Of a DNA stretch of 39,185 nucleotides, positions 18,184-29,225 are shown one piece after another. The DNA is from Candidatus Parcubacteria bacterium (GTDB lineage Bacteria > Patescibacteriota > Minisyncoccia > UBA6257 > 2-01-FULL-56-20): contig DAIEHA010000001.1 of NCBI GenBank assembly GCA_027355945.1, positions 67,390-106,574 on the forward strand, in the 5' to 3' direction. The notes beneath the pieces were generated by a model, which was given only the letters and a program-made list of their open reading frames with translations, had not been told where the DNA came from and did no database searches. A program made the position numbers and the translations under genes. The number at the start of each line of letters is the position of its first letter. Position 1 is the stretch's first letter.

Positions 18184-18717
18184 ATGAAGACAGTGAACGT
18201 GATCCTCGGGGTTGCGACCGCCGTCATTCTGGGAGCGCTCATCAATCTCGGCATACGGGCGTTCTATCCCGAGCCTATTCATCCTGCGTCTCCCGCCTAT
18301 CCGGCGGCGCCCGTAGCCGCGCCTTGCACGCCAGGGGACGCAGCCTGCATCAAGGCGAATGAGGCCTTTCAGGCGCAGACGAATGCGGCACAGACGGAAT
18401 ATCAGGGCGAGTGGCAGGCATACGATCGCGAGATGGGCATTTATGACCGCAATGTGTTCATCATCGCGAACATCGCGGGGATCGCGATCTTCGCTGCGGG
18501 GTTCTTCGCCGTGCTGGCGGATGCGGCTGCGGCGGCGGGAGGGGCGCCTATCGGCGTCATGGCAGCGGGACTCTGGGGCATCATATACGGATATGTGAAG
18601 GGATGGGGAAGCGTGGATGACATCGCCAAGTTCTTCATCGGCCTCGCCGTTGCGGCCGCGGTGATAGGAGGGAGCATATGGCTCATCCAACATCATGCGA
18701 AGAAGCATCATGCGTGA
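18184..18717 (+). CDS. Multi-TM hypothetical protein with His-rich C-terminus
   Basis: Several hydrophobic segments; ends IQHHAKKHHA. Confidence 0.6.
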   Translation: MKTVNVILGVATAVILGALINLGIRAFYPEPIHPASPAYPAAPVAAPCTPGDAACIKANEAFQAQTNAAQTEYQGEWQAYDREMGIYDRNVFIIANIAGIAIFAAGFFAVLADAAAAAGGAPIGVMAAGLWGIIYGYVKGWGSVDDIAKFFIGLAVAAAVIGGSIWLIQHHAKKHHA

Positions 18718-19393
18718 TAAGAAGTTCCTGATCGTCTCGGGGGCGATCATCGTATCCGCCGCGTTCATCGGAGGATGGGGGGCCTATCTTTTTGCATACC
18801 CTGCGGGACCCGGAACGGAGAGCGGGACGCCCCCGGCGCCTCCGGGGGATATCGCATCCGCCGCGCCCATGGATACGGCGGGCTGGCACGCGTATGAGAG
18901 CAAGGCGTTCGGATTTTCGTTCGCATATCCTCCCGGCTGGCAGATTTCGGGAGAGCCGATGTCCGTGGCGAATCCCCATATGGCCCTCGGGAATCCTTTG
19001 AGTGGCATTGCGACATATCGCATGGATGTGTGGGCATACGACGATCCCGGCGATCTTTCGGCGGCGGAGTATGTGGCAGCGATGATCGCGAGCGACACGG
19101 CCGCAGATATGCGGTCGGGTGCGGCGAGCGGTACGGCCCCGCGCATCACCCCGCGCGTCTCGAAGGAATTCGCGAGTACCGTGAACGGCATTCCCGCATA
19201 CGAGCTTTACGACGTGTTCGAATTCGACCATCAAGGGGAGCGGGTCTATGTGAAGGATGGCTATCGCATGCTCGTGTTCGATTTCCCGGTATCAATGGCG
19301 AATCCGAACATCGCGGACCCCGGCGCGAACAATATCGTGGCGCACGCGATCCTCGGCACCCTGCGGATATCCTCTTCGTCTGTGGTAGAATAG
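18710..19393 (+). CDS. Exported/lipid-anchored hypothetical protein
   Basis: MRDKKFLIVSGAIIVSAAFIGGWGAYLFA; FGFSFAYPPGWQI (PsbP-like opening). ATG 18710 overlaps the upstream gene by 8 bp. Confidence 0.65.
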   Translation: MRDKKFLIVSGAIIVSAAFIGGWGAYLFAYPAGPGTESGTPPAPPGDIASAAPMDTAGWHAYESKAFGFSFAYPPGWQISGEPMSVANPHMALGNPLSGIATYRMDVWAYDDPGDLSAAEYVAAMIASDTAADMRSGAASGTAPRITPRVSKEFASTVNGIPAYELYDVFEFDHQGERVYVKDGYRMLVFDFPVSMANPNIADPGANNIVAHAILGTLRISSSSVVE

Positions 19394-19397
19394 AAAG

Positions 19398-20420
19398 ATG
19401 CTGAACCCCGACGCAAAACTGAATCCTCATCTCTTCGATGACGACGCCGCACAGGCGCCGACCCGCGATGGATACGGGACGGGGCTCGTGGCGGCGGGAG
19501 AGGCCGATCCGAATGTGGTGGCGTTGTGCGCCGATCTTACGGAATCCACGCGCGTCGATGCGTTCGCAAAGAAGTTTCCGGAGCGTTTCATCGAGCTGGG
19601 GGTCGCTGAGCAGAACATGGCGACCGTGGCGGCGGGGCTCGGGGTGTCCGGCAAGATCCCGTTCATATCCTCCTATGCCACATTCTCACCCGGCCGTAAT
19701 TGGGAGCAGATCCGTACGACGATCGCCTACAATGACGCGAACGTGAAAGTGGCGGGACATCACGCGGGAATTTCGGTGGGTCCCGACGGAGCCACGCATC
19801 AGGCCACCGAGGATATCGCGCTCATGAGGGCGATGCCGAACATGAAAGTGTTCGTGCCGTGCGACGCCATCGAGGCGCACAAGGCAACGCGTGCGGCAGC
19901 CCACATCTATGGGCCGATCTATCTGCGCTTCCAAAGGGAAAAGACCCCCGTCATCACGACGGAGGATACGCCCTATGTTCCTGGAAAAGCGGAGGTTTTT
20001 TGGGTTCCCGGGAAGGGGACGGGGGCCCGCGCCCCGAAGTCCGACGTGCTCATCGTGGCGTGCGGCGCGCTCGTGTACAATGCGCTCCATGCGGCGCGTG
20101 AGCTCGAGGAGGCGAAAGTGGGGGTCACCGTGCTCAACATGCACAGCGTGAAGCCGCTCGATGAGCGGAAACTCGCCGATCTCGCGAAGAAGGCGGGCGC
20201 GGTGGTCACCGTGGAGGAGCATCAGATCCTGGGAGGGCTCGGCGGCGCCGTGGCGGAGGCGCTCGCACGGCACGCTCCGGTACCCATCGAGTTCATCGGC
20301 ATGCATGACACGTTCGGGGAATCGGGGTCTCCTGACGAGCTCATCGTCCGGTATGGCATGACATCCAAGGATATCGTGGCGGCGGCCCGCCGGGCGATCC
20401 GCCGGAAGAAGCTGTTGTAG
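19398..20420 (+). CDS. Transketolase, C-terminal subunit
   Basis: ADLTESTRVDAFAKKFPERFIELGVAEQNMATVAAGL, ISVGPDGATHQATEDIALMRAMPNM. Confidence 0.95.
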   Translation: MLNPDAKLNPHLFDDDAAQAPTRDGYGTGLVAAGEADPNVVALCADLTESTRVDAFAKKFPERFIELGVAEQNMATVAAGLGVSGKIPFISSYATFSPGRNWEQIRTTIAYNDANVKVAGHHAGISVGPDGATHQATEDIALMRAMPNMKVFVPCDAIEAHKATRAAAHIYGPIYLRFQREKTPVITTEDTPYVPGKAEVFWVPGKGTGARAPKSDVLIVACGALVYNALHAARELEEAKVGVTVLNMHSVKPLDERKLADLAKKAGAVVTVEEHQILGGLGGAVAEALARHAPVPIEFIGMHDTFGESGSPDELIVRYGMTSKDIVAAARRAIRRKKLL

Positions 20421-20451
20421 GACTTCCGTTTTTCTGATATCATACCCGCGT

Positions 20452-21198
20452 ATGTTGAACATCTCGCTTCGCGCCGAGACGATATTTCATATAGGTACGT
20501 GGCCCATCACGAATGCCGTGCTGTTGGCGTTCATCGCCGTCCTCATCCTTGCCACCGTGGCGATCATACTGAGGCGGAAACTTGCGATGACGCCGGGAAT
20601 GCTCCAGAACGTCTCCGAGGTGATCGTCGAAGGGGCGCTTTCCCTTATGGATGATGTCTTGGGAACCCGTGAAAAGTCAGAGAGGTATTTCCCCCTTGTA
20701 TTCACGATATTCATCTTCGTGATCACGTCGAACTATCTCGGACTTCTGCCGGGAGTCTCCTCGATCATGGTCGGCCACGGCGCGAATGCGGTCCCGCTTC
20801 TGCGTTCTCCCGCGAGCGATCTCAATTTCACGCTTGCGGTGGCGCTCATCGCCGTCACGACGGTCAATATATTCGCGACGATCATCTTCGGCATCAAGGA
20901 CAGGATCTCGGTGTTTTTGAATTTCAAAGGCCCGATCCAGCTTTTTGTGGGCCTGCTTGAGCTTTTGTCTGAATTTGCTAGAATTATCTCGTTCACGTTC
21001 CGTCTTTTCGGCAACGTGTTCGCTGGCGAGGTTCTGCTCGCGATCATGGCGCTCCTCGCCCCATATCTCGTACCCCTCCCATTCATGTTCCTCGAGGTGT
21101 TCGTCGGGTTCATCCAGGCGTTCATCTTCGCAATGCTTACGCTTGTGTTCATTGAGCTTGCAGTCACCCCCCATGAAGGAGAAGAGGCGGGGCATTGA
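20452..21198 (+). CDS. atpB: F1Fo ATP synthase subunit a
   Basis: LSEFARIISFTFRLFGNVFAGEVLLAIMALL...FMFLEVFVGFIQAFIFAMLTLVFIELA. Confidence 0.95.
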   Translation: MLNISLRAETIFHIGTWPITNAVLLAFIAVLILATVAIILRRKLAMTPGMLQNVSEVIVEGALSLMDDVLGTREKSERYFPLVFTIFIFVITSNYLGLLPGVSSIMVGHGANAVPLLRSPASDLNFTLAVALIAVTTVNIFATIIFGIKDRISVFLNFKGPIQLFVGLLELLSEFARIISFTFRLFGNVFAGEVLLAIMALLAPYLVPLPFMFLEVFVGFIQAFIFAMLTLVFIELAVTPHEGEEAGH

Positions 21199-21501
<303 letters not shown>

Positions 21502-21525
21502 TCGGATCCGCGCCGCCGCGGCGGA

Positions 21526-22047
21526 ATGCCCGCGGCGGCACCACACGCAATGCAACAGCTTCTCGATCAATTGGGCATCAACTGGGAGCTCCTGATAAGC
21601 CAGGCGGTGAATTTTGCGCTGCTGCTCATCGTGCTTCGCATCTTCGTATATAAGCCGCTTCTCAAGCTCTTGCGGGATCGGAGAGCGAGAATAGCAGAGG
21701 GGCTCATGAAGGCGGATGAAGCGGACAGGCGTCTCCACGAGGTGGATATGATCGGCAAGGAGCGGATGAAAGAGGCCGAGAACAAGGCCGTCGCCATCCT
21801 TAAAAGGACCGAGCACGATGCCCGGGAGCTCGAAGAGCGTCTGCTCGGGGAGATCAAGCGGAAGGAGACCGAAGAATCGGCGCAGGCCGCCGCGCGCCTG
21901 AAGGTGCAGCAGGAGGAATCGCGGCGGGCCATGGAAAAGGAGGCTGCGGTGCTCGTGCGGGCCGCGATCGTGCGCACGGTCGAGCTCGCTCCGGAGGCGA
22001 TCGACGACGCGCTCATTGCGCGGGCCGTCAAGGAATCACGGACATGA
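21526..22047 (+). CDS. atpF: F1Fo ATP synthase subunit b (alternative start 21550)
   Basis: LLDQLGINWELLISQAVNFALLLIVLRIFVYKPLLKLLRDRRARIAEGL. Confidence 0.93.
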   Translation: MPAAAPHAMQQLLDQLGINWELLISQAVNFALLLIVLRIFVYKPLLKLLRDRRARIAEGLMKADEADRRLHEVDMIGKERMKEAENKAVAILKRTEHDARELEERLLGEIKRKETEESAQAAARLKVQQEESRRAMEKEAAVLVRAAIVRTVELAPEAIDDALIARAVKESRT

Positions 22048-22427
22048 AGTACCCCGCACATATCTATGCAAAAGCCCTCGTAGAGGTCCTCGGAGGACCC
22101 GACGCGGAGCGCGCCAAGGAGAGGATCGCGGAGAACTTCATCGCGCTCATACGGAAGAACGGCGATGAGATGCACCTCCGGAAGATCCTTGAAGAGGCGT
22201 CTCGGATGTCGCGAGGAAGGAGCGGATTGAGGGAGGTGGTGATCGATTCCGCAAGAACGCTGACCGAAGCCCAAAGGAAGGAGATCGGACGGGTGCTCGG
22301 AAAGGAGGATATCATCGTGGAAAGGGTCGATCCTTCGCTCGTGGCGGGGATAAGGATCACGGTGAACGAAGAGCTTCAATTCGACGGATCGCTTGCGAGG
22401 AAATTGACCGCGGTGCTCGGGATCTAA
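22044..22427 (+). CDS. atpH: F1Fo ATP synthase subunit delta, short (127 aa)
   Basis: YAKALVEVL N-terminus; VDPSLVAGIRITVNEELQFDGSLARKL C-terminus; ATGA overlap with atpF. Confidence 0.87.
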   Translation: MKYPAHIYAKALVEVLGGPDAERAKERIAENFIALIRKNGDEMHLRKILEEASRMSRGRSGLREVVIDSARTLTEAQRKEIGRVLGKEDIIVERVDPSLVAGIRITVNEELQFDGSLARKLTAVLGI

Positions 22428-22454
22428 TCATCGATATTTGGAAATTGAAACGAC

Positions 22455-23981
22455 ATGGCCTACGAAATAATCGAAAAACTTAAAAGGGACATCGAGGGAT
22501 ATAAAGAGAAGCCCGAATGGGCTGAGGTCGGCCGCATCATCGAGGTCGGTGACGGCATCGTGAAGATCCTTGGCCTGCGCAATGCGGTGAGCCAGGAGAT
22601 CCTTATCATAGAGACCCCGCATGGCGAACGCGCGGCGCTCGCGCTCAACCTCGAGGAGGAATCCATCGGCGCGCTCGTGCTCGGGGATTTCCTTGCGATC
22701 GAGATGGGCAACACCGTGCGCCGCACGGGCGAAGTGCTTTCCATCCCGGTAGGAGACGAGCTCATTGGCCGCGTGCTGGATCCGCTCGGCGAACCCCTCG
22801 ACGGACAGGGACCGGTGTTCAAGGATGCCACTAAGGCTAAGCGCAACAAGCTCGAGGAGCGCGCGCCGTCGGTCTTGGAGCGCGAATCGGTGAATACGCC
22901 GATCCATACGGGCATCAAGGCCATCGATGCGATGATCCCCATCGGCCGCGGCCAGCGCGAACTTATCATCGGCGACCGTTCCATCGGAAAGACCGCGATC
23001 GCGCTCGATACCATATTGAACCAGAAGAACGACAAAGGGCGCCGTACGCCGGTCTGCATCTATGTCGCGATCGGCCAGAAGGAGTCGAAGGTCGTGCGTA
23101 TCGCGGAGACGCTTCGCCAGTTCGGGGCGTTCCAATATTCGATCATCGTATCCGCATCCGCATCGTCGCCGGCGGCCATGTGGTATCTTGCGCCGTACGC
23201 CGGATGCGCCATAGGGGAATATTTCCGGGACAAGGGGATGGACGCGCTCATCGTCTATGACGACCTTTCGAAGCATGCATGGGCGTATCGCCAGATCTCC
23301 CTTTTGCTCCGCCGTCCGCCGGGCCGCGAGGCGTATCCGGGCGACGTATTCTATCTCCATTCGCGCCTCCTCGAGCGTGCCGCAAAACTTTCAAAGGAGA
23401 AGGGCGGGGGGTCCCTTACCGCGCTTCCGATCGTTGAAACGCAGCTCGGCGACGTGACGGCGTACATCCCGACGAACATCATCTCCATCACCGACGGACA
23501 GATCTTCCTCGAGACGGATCTCTTCAACCAGGGCCAGCGTCCGGCGCTCAACGTCGGCATCTCGGTGTCGCGCGTCGGTTCCGCCGCGCAGACGAAGGCG
23601 ATGAAGAAGGTGGCGAGCAAGTTGAAGCTTGCCCATGCCCAGTTCCGCGAACTCCAGGCGTTCGCCCAGTTCGCGACGGATATGGACGAAGCGACCCGCA
23701 AGCGCATCCTTCAGGGGCAGAAGATCAACGAGGTGCTCAAGCAGGATGATCTCGCGCCGATGCCCTTCGAGGAGCAGACATGCGTGTTCTATGCCATTCT
23801 CAACGATTGGTTCAAGGATGTCGCGGTCGATGATGTGAAGAGAACGGAGGGCGATCTTGTGGAGCACCTCCGCCGCGTGCACGAAGAGGATGTCTTGAAG
23901 CCGATCCGCGAGACGGGCGACTTCACTCCCGAGATGGAAGCAAAATTAAAGGCCGCGTTGGAGATATTCTTCACGAAGTGA
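22455..23981 (+). CDS. atpA: F1Fo ATP synthase subunit alpha
   Basis: GDRSIGKTAIALDTILNQ P-loop; ISITDGQIFLETDLFNQGQRPALNVGISVSRVGSAAQ. Confidence 0.97.
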   Translation: MAYEIIEKLKRDIEGYKEKPEWAEVGRIIEVGDGIVKILGLRNAVSQEILIIETPHGERAALALNLEEESIGALVLGDFLAIEMGNTVRRTGEVLSIPVGDELIGRVLDPLGEPLDGQGPVFKDATKAKRNKLEERAPSVLERESVNTPIHTGIKAIDAMIPIGRGQRELIIGDRSIGKTAIALDTILNQKNDKGRRTPVCIYVAIGQKESKVVRIAETLRQFGAFQYSIIVSASASSPAAMWYLAPYAGCAIGEYFRDKGMDALIVYDDLSKHAWAYRQISLLLRRPPGREAYPGDVFYLHSRLLERAAKLSKEKGGGSLTALPIVETQLGDVTAYIPTNIISITDGQIFLETDLFNQGQRPALNVGISVSRVGSAAQTKAMKKVASKLKLAHAQFRELQAFAQFATDMDEATRKRILQGQKINEVLKQDDLAPMPFEEQTCVFYAILNDWFKDVAVDDVKRTEGDLVEHLRRVHEEDVLKPIRETGDFTPEMEAKLKAALEIFFTK

Positions 23982-24049
23982 GCGCGGACCGGGGCGTGGC
24001 CCCCGGAGGACGGACCGGAATCATGAGTGCCGCAAACTAAGATATCCAT

Positions 24050-24988
24050 ATGGAATCAGGGCAGAACCTCAAGCGACGCATGAAGAGCGTCCAGAATATC
24101 GGGCAGATCACGAAGGCGATGGAGCTCGTGGAAGCGACGAAGATGCGCCGCTCCCAGGAGCTTGCGCTTCATTCCCGTCCGTATGCGTATGCCGCTCTCG
24201 AGCTTCTTGGGATCCTCTCCGATATAAAGGACGTGCCTGTGCCGCCGATCCTCCGCGAACGGCCGGTGGTGCGGACGGCGTTCCTTCTCATGACCTCCGA
24301 CCGCGGCCTTGCGGGATCTTTCAATAGTTCCGTGATCCGCAAGTTCGAACAGTTCGTGAAGGCGAACGGCATCGATCCCGCCGACGCGTCGAAATACTGC
24401 TTCATCGCCGTCGGACAGAAGGCGAAGACCTATCTCGAGCGGCGCAAGATGAACGTTGCTGCGTCGTTCATCCGGACGGGCGATCTCGCGAAGTTCAGCG
24501 AGGCGGAACCGATCGCGGACGCGCTGATCAAAGGGTATCTTTCGCACGAGTTCGACAAGGTGGTCGCATTCTTTACGACATTCGTGACCGCCCTCCGTCA
24601 GGACGCCGTCCAGCGCGACATCCTTCCCGTGACGTATGAGACGATCAGGCAGTCCATCGAGGAGACCATCCCGCGTGCGGGCCGATATGCCGATTATGCC
24701 CGGTCGGAATCGTTCCTCGACGGCCGCGAAAGGGAATACCTCATCGAACCATCGCCGCGCGAGGTGCTCGAGGAGCTCGCACCGGCGCTCCTCAGGACCC
24801 GTGTGTACCATGCCATCCTCGAGGCGAACGCATCCGAGCATTCCGCGCGCCGCGTCGCCATGAAGAATGCGTCCGACAATGCCGCCGACCTTTCGGATTC
24901 CCTTACGATGATCTACAACAAGTCACGCCAAGCTGCCATCACGAACCAGATCATCGAGGTGACCTCGGGCGCAAAGGCCTTGGAATAA
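24050..24988 (+). CDS. atpG: F1Fo ATP synthase subunit gamma
   Basis: LKRRMKSVQNIGQITKAMELVEATKMRR N-terminus; MKNASDNAADLSDSLTMIYNKSRQAAITNQIIEVTSGAKAL C-terminus. Confidence 0.96.
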   Translation: MESGQNLKRRMKSVQNIGQITKAMELVEATKMRRSQELALHSRPYAYAALELLGILSDIKDVPVPPILRERPVVRTAFLLMTSDRGLAGSFNSSVIRKFEQFVKANGIDPADASKYCFIAVGQKAKTYLERRKMNVAASFIRTGDLAKFSEAEPIADALIKGYLSHEFDKVVAFFTTFVTALRQDAVQRDILPVTYETIRQSIEETIPRAGRYADYARSESFLDGREREYLIEPSPREVLEELAPALLRTRVYHAILEANASEHSARRVAMKNASDNAADLSDSLTMIYNKSRQAAITNQIIEVTSGAKALE

Positions 24989-26386
<1,398 letters not shown>

Positions 26387-26426
26387 CCGCGCACGCCCCA
26401 GACGGGAAACCAAGAACCACATACCA

Positions 26427-26681
26427 ATGAAGCTCGGGGTCTATTCACTGCAAAAGGTCCTTTTCGAAGGAGAGGCGCGCTCGGTGACGTGCGTCACGAA
26501 GGCGGGCGAGATAACATTCCTCGATCATCACGAGCCGCTCATCTCCATCCTTGCAAAAGGGGTGATGAGGATCTCGGATAAGGACCGCCACGAGCATTAC
26601 ATCTCCGTCCGTTCGGGGTTCCTTGAGATCGATTCCAACAATACCGCGAAGCTTCTCATCGAAGAGGACGCTGCGCGATAG
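26427..26681 (+). CDS. atpC: F1Fo ATP synthase subunit epsilon, N-terminal beta-sandwich only (84 aa)
   Basis: LGVYSLQKVLFEGEARSVTCVTKAGEITFLDHHEPLISIL; stops before the usual C-terminal helical hairpin. Confidence 0.9.
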   Translation: MKLGVYSLQKVLFEGEARSVTCVTKAGEITFLDHHEPLISILAKGVMRISDKDRHEHYISVRSGFLEIDSNNTAKLLIEEDAAR

Positions 26682-26710
26682 CGGCCGTATAAATCAAATA
26701 TGATATAAGG

Positions 26711-27169
26711 ATGATATCCGAGACCGAGATGAAGCCGTTGGTGAAGTTCCGGACTGCGTCGGACCACTATGCTGCGGATGCGTGCGTCGTATGGTGCTAC
26801 GATGATCGATTTTATGGATTGCTCAAAGAGTTCGGGAAGAAGCAAAAATTCGGGAATATCGACCTCGTGAAGGTTGCAGGAGGCGCGAAGGGGCTCGCGC
26901 AGGGCACTACGCCGTCCGCGGAACGGGATTTTCTCATCGCGCAGATAAAGACATCCGTGCGGCTCCATCACACGAAGCGCATCGTGCTCATGCTCCACCG
27001 GGATTGCGGAGCGTATGGCGGAACGAAGGCGTTCCCGGATGCCATTACGGAAAAGGAGCGGTATGCCGCGGATTTGAGGGCTGCAAAGGAATATGTGAGG
27101 AGGGAAGCGCCTGCGGTTCCAGTGGAGGCGTATTTTGCGGATTTCGACGGACTCTATAGTCTGGAATAA
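26711..27169 (+). CDS. Putative carbonic-anhydrase-like protein (Pro_CA_2-like)
   Basis: CYDDR (C-x-D-x-R) and HRDCGAYGG (H-x2-C-G) motifs; immediately after atpC. Confidence 0.7.
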   Translation: MISETEMKPLVKFRTASDHYAADACVVWCYDDRFYGLLKEFGKKQKFGNIDLVKVAGGAKGLAQGTTPSAERDFLIAQIKTSVRLHHTKRIVLMLHRDCGAYGGTKAFPDAITEKERYAADLRAAKEYVRREAPAVPVEAYFADFDGLYSLE

Positions 27170-27213
27170 CGGGGCTTTGGAGAAGGGAGCTCGTGCTTCT
27201 TTGCGGGGATTCA

Positions 27214-27260
27214 TTGACCGCATTGTCCTGAGAGCGTATGATTTGGCAAGCAAAAGGAGG
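27214..27260 (+). promoter_or_regulatory. Sigma70-type promoter TTGACC (27214-27219), N17, TATGAT (27237-27242), plus Shine-Dalgarno AAGGAGG (27254-27260)
   Basis: Ideal spacer; Shine-Dalgarno 5 nt before ATG 27266. Confidence 0.75.
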
Positions 27261-27265
27261 GAAGC

Positions 27266-28336
27266 ATGAAAACCATTGAGACGGTGATACGCCGCAATAC
27301 CGCCTACTCCAATTTTTTCATCGAAAAGAAAGAATACCGCCACTGGTACCGCCGTCCTGATATCCATCCCACCGCGATAGGGGTGTGGATGTGCATGGAT
27401 GGACGCTGCAGCCCCGATGTGTTCGGAATGGTTCCCGGCATCCTCGAATTCTGGAGGAATGGAGGGTGCCTTTTCGATCTCGGATGGCTCGGGTTCCAGC
27501 CGAGCTTCAAGGACTGGTATCTGCATGCGAGAATGAATGGACGCCAATGCCTCGTGGTGCTGGTGGATCATTTTTCGGGAAGCGATCCAAGGAAGCTCGG
27601 ATGCGCCGCGCATGGATGCGATGATGCCGCCGCAAGGATGGCAACATGGTCCCAGGTGGAGGATCTCTGGAGCGATTTCGAGGAGGATGACGGGACCCGC
27701 AATCTGTATGCGATCGCATGCGGACTCGATACGGACACCCACACGCTCGTGTTTCGGAGACGGAAAGGAGGGGAGGTGTTCGATCTTGCAACGGCGTGGG
27801 ATCTCACCGAACGGGAACTTACGGAAGCGCTCACGGAGTTTTATGCCGGCGAGCTTCCGCAGGATATCGTGCGGGATATCGTGCCATGGGCCTCGGGAAA
27901 CATCCTGTATGGCAGGAACACCGGTGCAGCGGGACGTTCTCCGCAGGGTCACAGGGAGTCGGTGATTGCTGTGGGGCGCGGGCTCGACTGGTTCGGCATG
28001 AACGAAGCGCTCGTGATAGGGCCATTCTCCCCGGATTTCGAGGAGATGGTAGCCGTTGCGGCGAAGATCGTCATGCACAACATCGAATCGGAAGCGATCA
28101 GTCCGAGCAGGGGCGCGGTGCTGCTTGCCGCGGCACCGTTCCATCCGCACGAGGGCAAACCCGGAAGGCGTATGGCGGCACGAAAGGCCGAGCATCTTGC
28201 AAAGGGTGTCGAGAAGGTCATCCGAAGCACCGTTCCCGGTCTCGTGCCGTATCTGCATTGCGCGGTAGGGATTGTGGATAACGATACCCGCCGTCTGCGG
28301 ATCGAGCGTCGCAATGATCTGCAGACCCTCGTGTAA
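27266..28336 (+). CDS. Hypothetical protein with carbonic-anhydrase-like Cys/Asp/Arg and His/Cys motifs
   Basis: VWMCMDGRC (C-x-D-x-R) and LGCAAHGCDD; 356 aa; overall family not recognised. Confidence 0.6.
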   Translation: MKTIETVIRRNTAYSNFFIEKKEYRHWYRRPDIHPTAIGVWMCMDGRCSPDVFGMVPGILEFWRNGGCLFDLGWLGFQPSFKDWYLHARMNGRQCLVVLVDHFSGSDPRKLGCAAHGCDDAAARMATWSQVEDLWSDFEEDDGTRNLYAIACGLDTDTHTLVFRRRKGGEVFDLATAWDLTERELTEALTEFYAGELPQDIVRDIVPWASGNILYGRNTGAAGRSPQGHRESVIAVGRGLDWFGMNEALVIGPFSPDFEEMVAVAAKIVMHNIESEAISPSRGAVLLAAAPFHPHEGKPGRRMAARKAEHLAKGVEKVIRSTVPGLVPYLHCAVGIVDNDTRRLRIERRNDLQTLV

Positions 28337-28370
28337 GGTGCAGCAAAGGGCCGCGTGGCCCTCGATACAC

Positions 28371-28398
28371 GCCGGAAGCGCAACGCTTCCGGCTTTTT
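28371..28398 (+). terminator. Strong intrinsic terminator
   Basis: GCCGGAAGCG CAA CGCTTCCGGC TTTTT. Confidence 0.92.
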
Positions 28399-28437
28399 CA
28401 TTCCATCAGCTTCCGGATGAGGTATACTATGATGACC

Positions 28438-29193
28438 ATGGACCATATACGTACAACTCGCGGCAGGGCTCGCGGCAACGGACGCGCCGGAAGCCATCCG
28501 TTCCTCGGCAAGCGCATCGTGGTGCTCACCGCGCATCCCGATGATGAAGGAATTGCCGCCGGCACCATGTATGAGAACCATAAAACAGGAGGGAAGACAT
28601 TCCTCATCTGCGCCACATATGGAGAAAAGGGGAAATCGCATCTTGCGAGACCCGTATCCGACGCGGCACTGAAGCGCATACGAAAGGCAGAGTTGCGTGA
28701 AGCGGCAAAGGTGCTCAAGGTGGACGAGGTGCGTTTCCTTGGTCTTCCTGACGCTGGAGTCAAGGAGCGTTCCCGCGAGCTTTTTGAAAAGGTCATGCGG
28801 GCCGTGACGCGGATCAAGCCTGAATATATCCTGAGCTTCGGTCCCGACGGGATGAGCGGGCATCTGGATCATATCGCGGTCGGCGCAGCAGCACGGCGCG
28901 TCGCGAGGAAGCTCCGCATCCCGCTTGCGGCATTCACAAGGGCGGATACGGGGCCGCATTCCGATGAACGGAGGAAATTCTTTCTGGACCGTAGAAAGTT
29001 CGGGAAATATGCGCGTACGATGCCGGAATACCGGAAAGGCGATATAAAGGTGGCCATCGATCCTGCGATAAAGCGCCGCGCATTGAGGCGCCATGTTTCC
29101 CAATTCGGCACCGGAGATCCGTTCGCACAGCTGCCGAAAAAGGTCGCGGCGCAGTTCATGGGCAGCGAGCATTTCATACGGGAGGATGTCTGA
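28438..29193 (+). CDS. PIG-L/LmbE family deacetylase
   Basis: VVLTAHPDDEGIAAGTM; FLGLPDAG; GPDGMSGHLDHIAVG. ATG 28438 (or 28429/28432) chosen because the TATACT -10 at 28423-28428 makes the 28417 start unlikely. Confidence 0.9.
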   Translation: MDHIRTTRGRARGNGRAGSHPFLGKRIVVLTAHPDDEGIAAGTMYENHKTGGKTFLICATYGEKGKSHLARPVSDAALKRIRKAELREAAKVLKVDEVRFLGLPDAGVKERSRELFEKVMRAVTRIKPEYILSFGPDGMSGHLDHIAVGAAARRVARKLRIPLAAFTRADTGPHSDERRKFFLDRRKFGKYARTMPEYRKGDIKVAIDPAIKRRALRRHVSQFGTGDPFAQLPKKVAAQFMGSEHFIREDV

Positions 29194-29225
29194 GCGCCGC
29201 GCCGCGTGCATGATATAATGGGGAT

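Noticed and set aside
26597-28258. 553-aa minus-strand ORF opposite the carbonic-anhydrase-like genes
   Set aside because: The plus strand has credible promoters, a Shine-Dalgarno and motifs; the antisense translation looks like complement of coding sequence.
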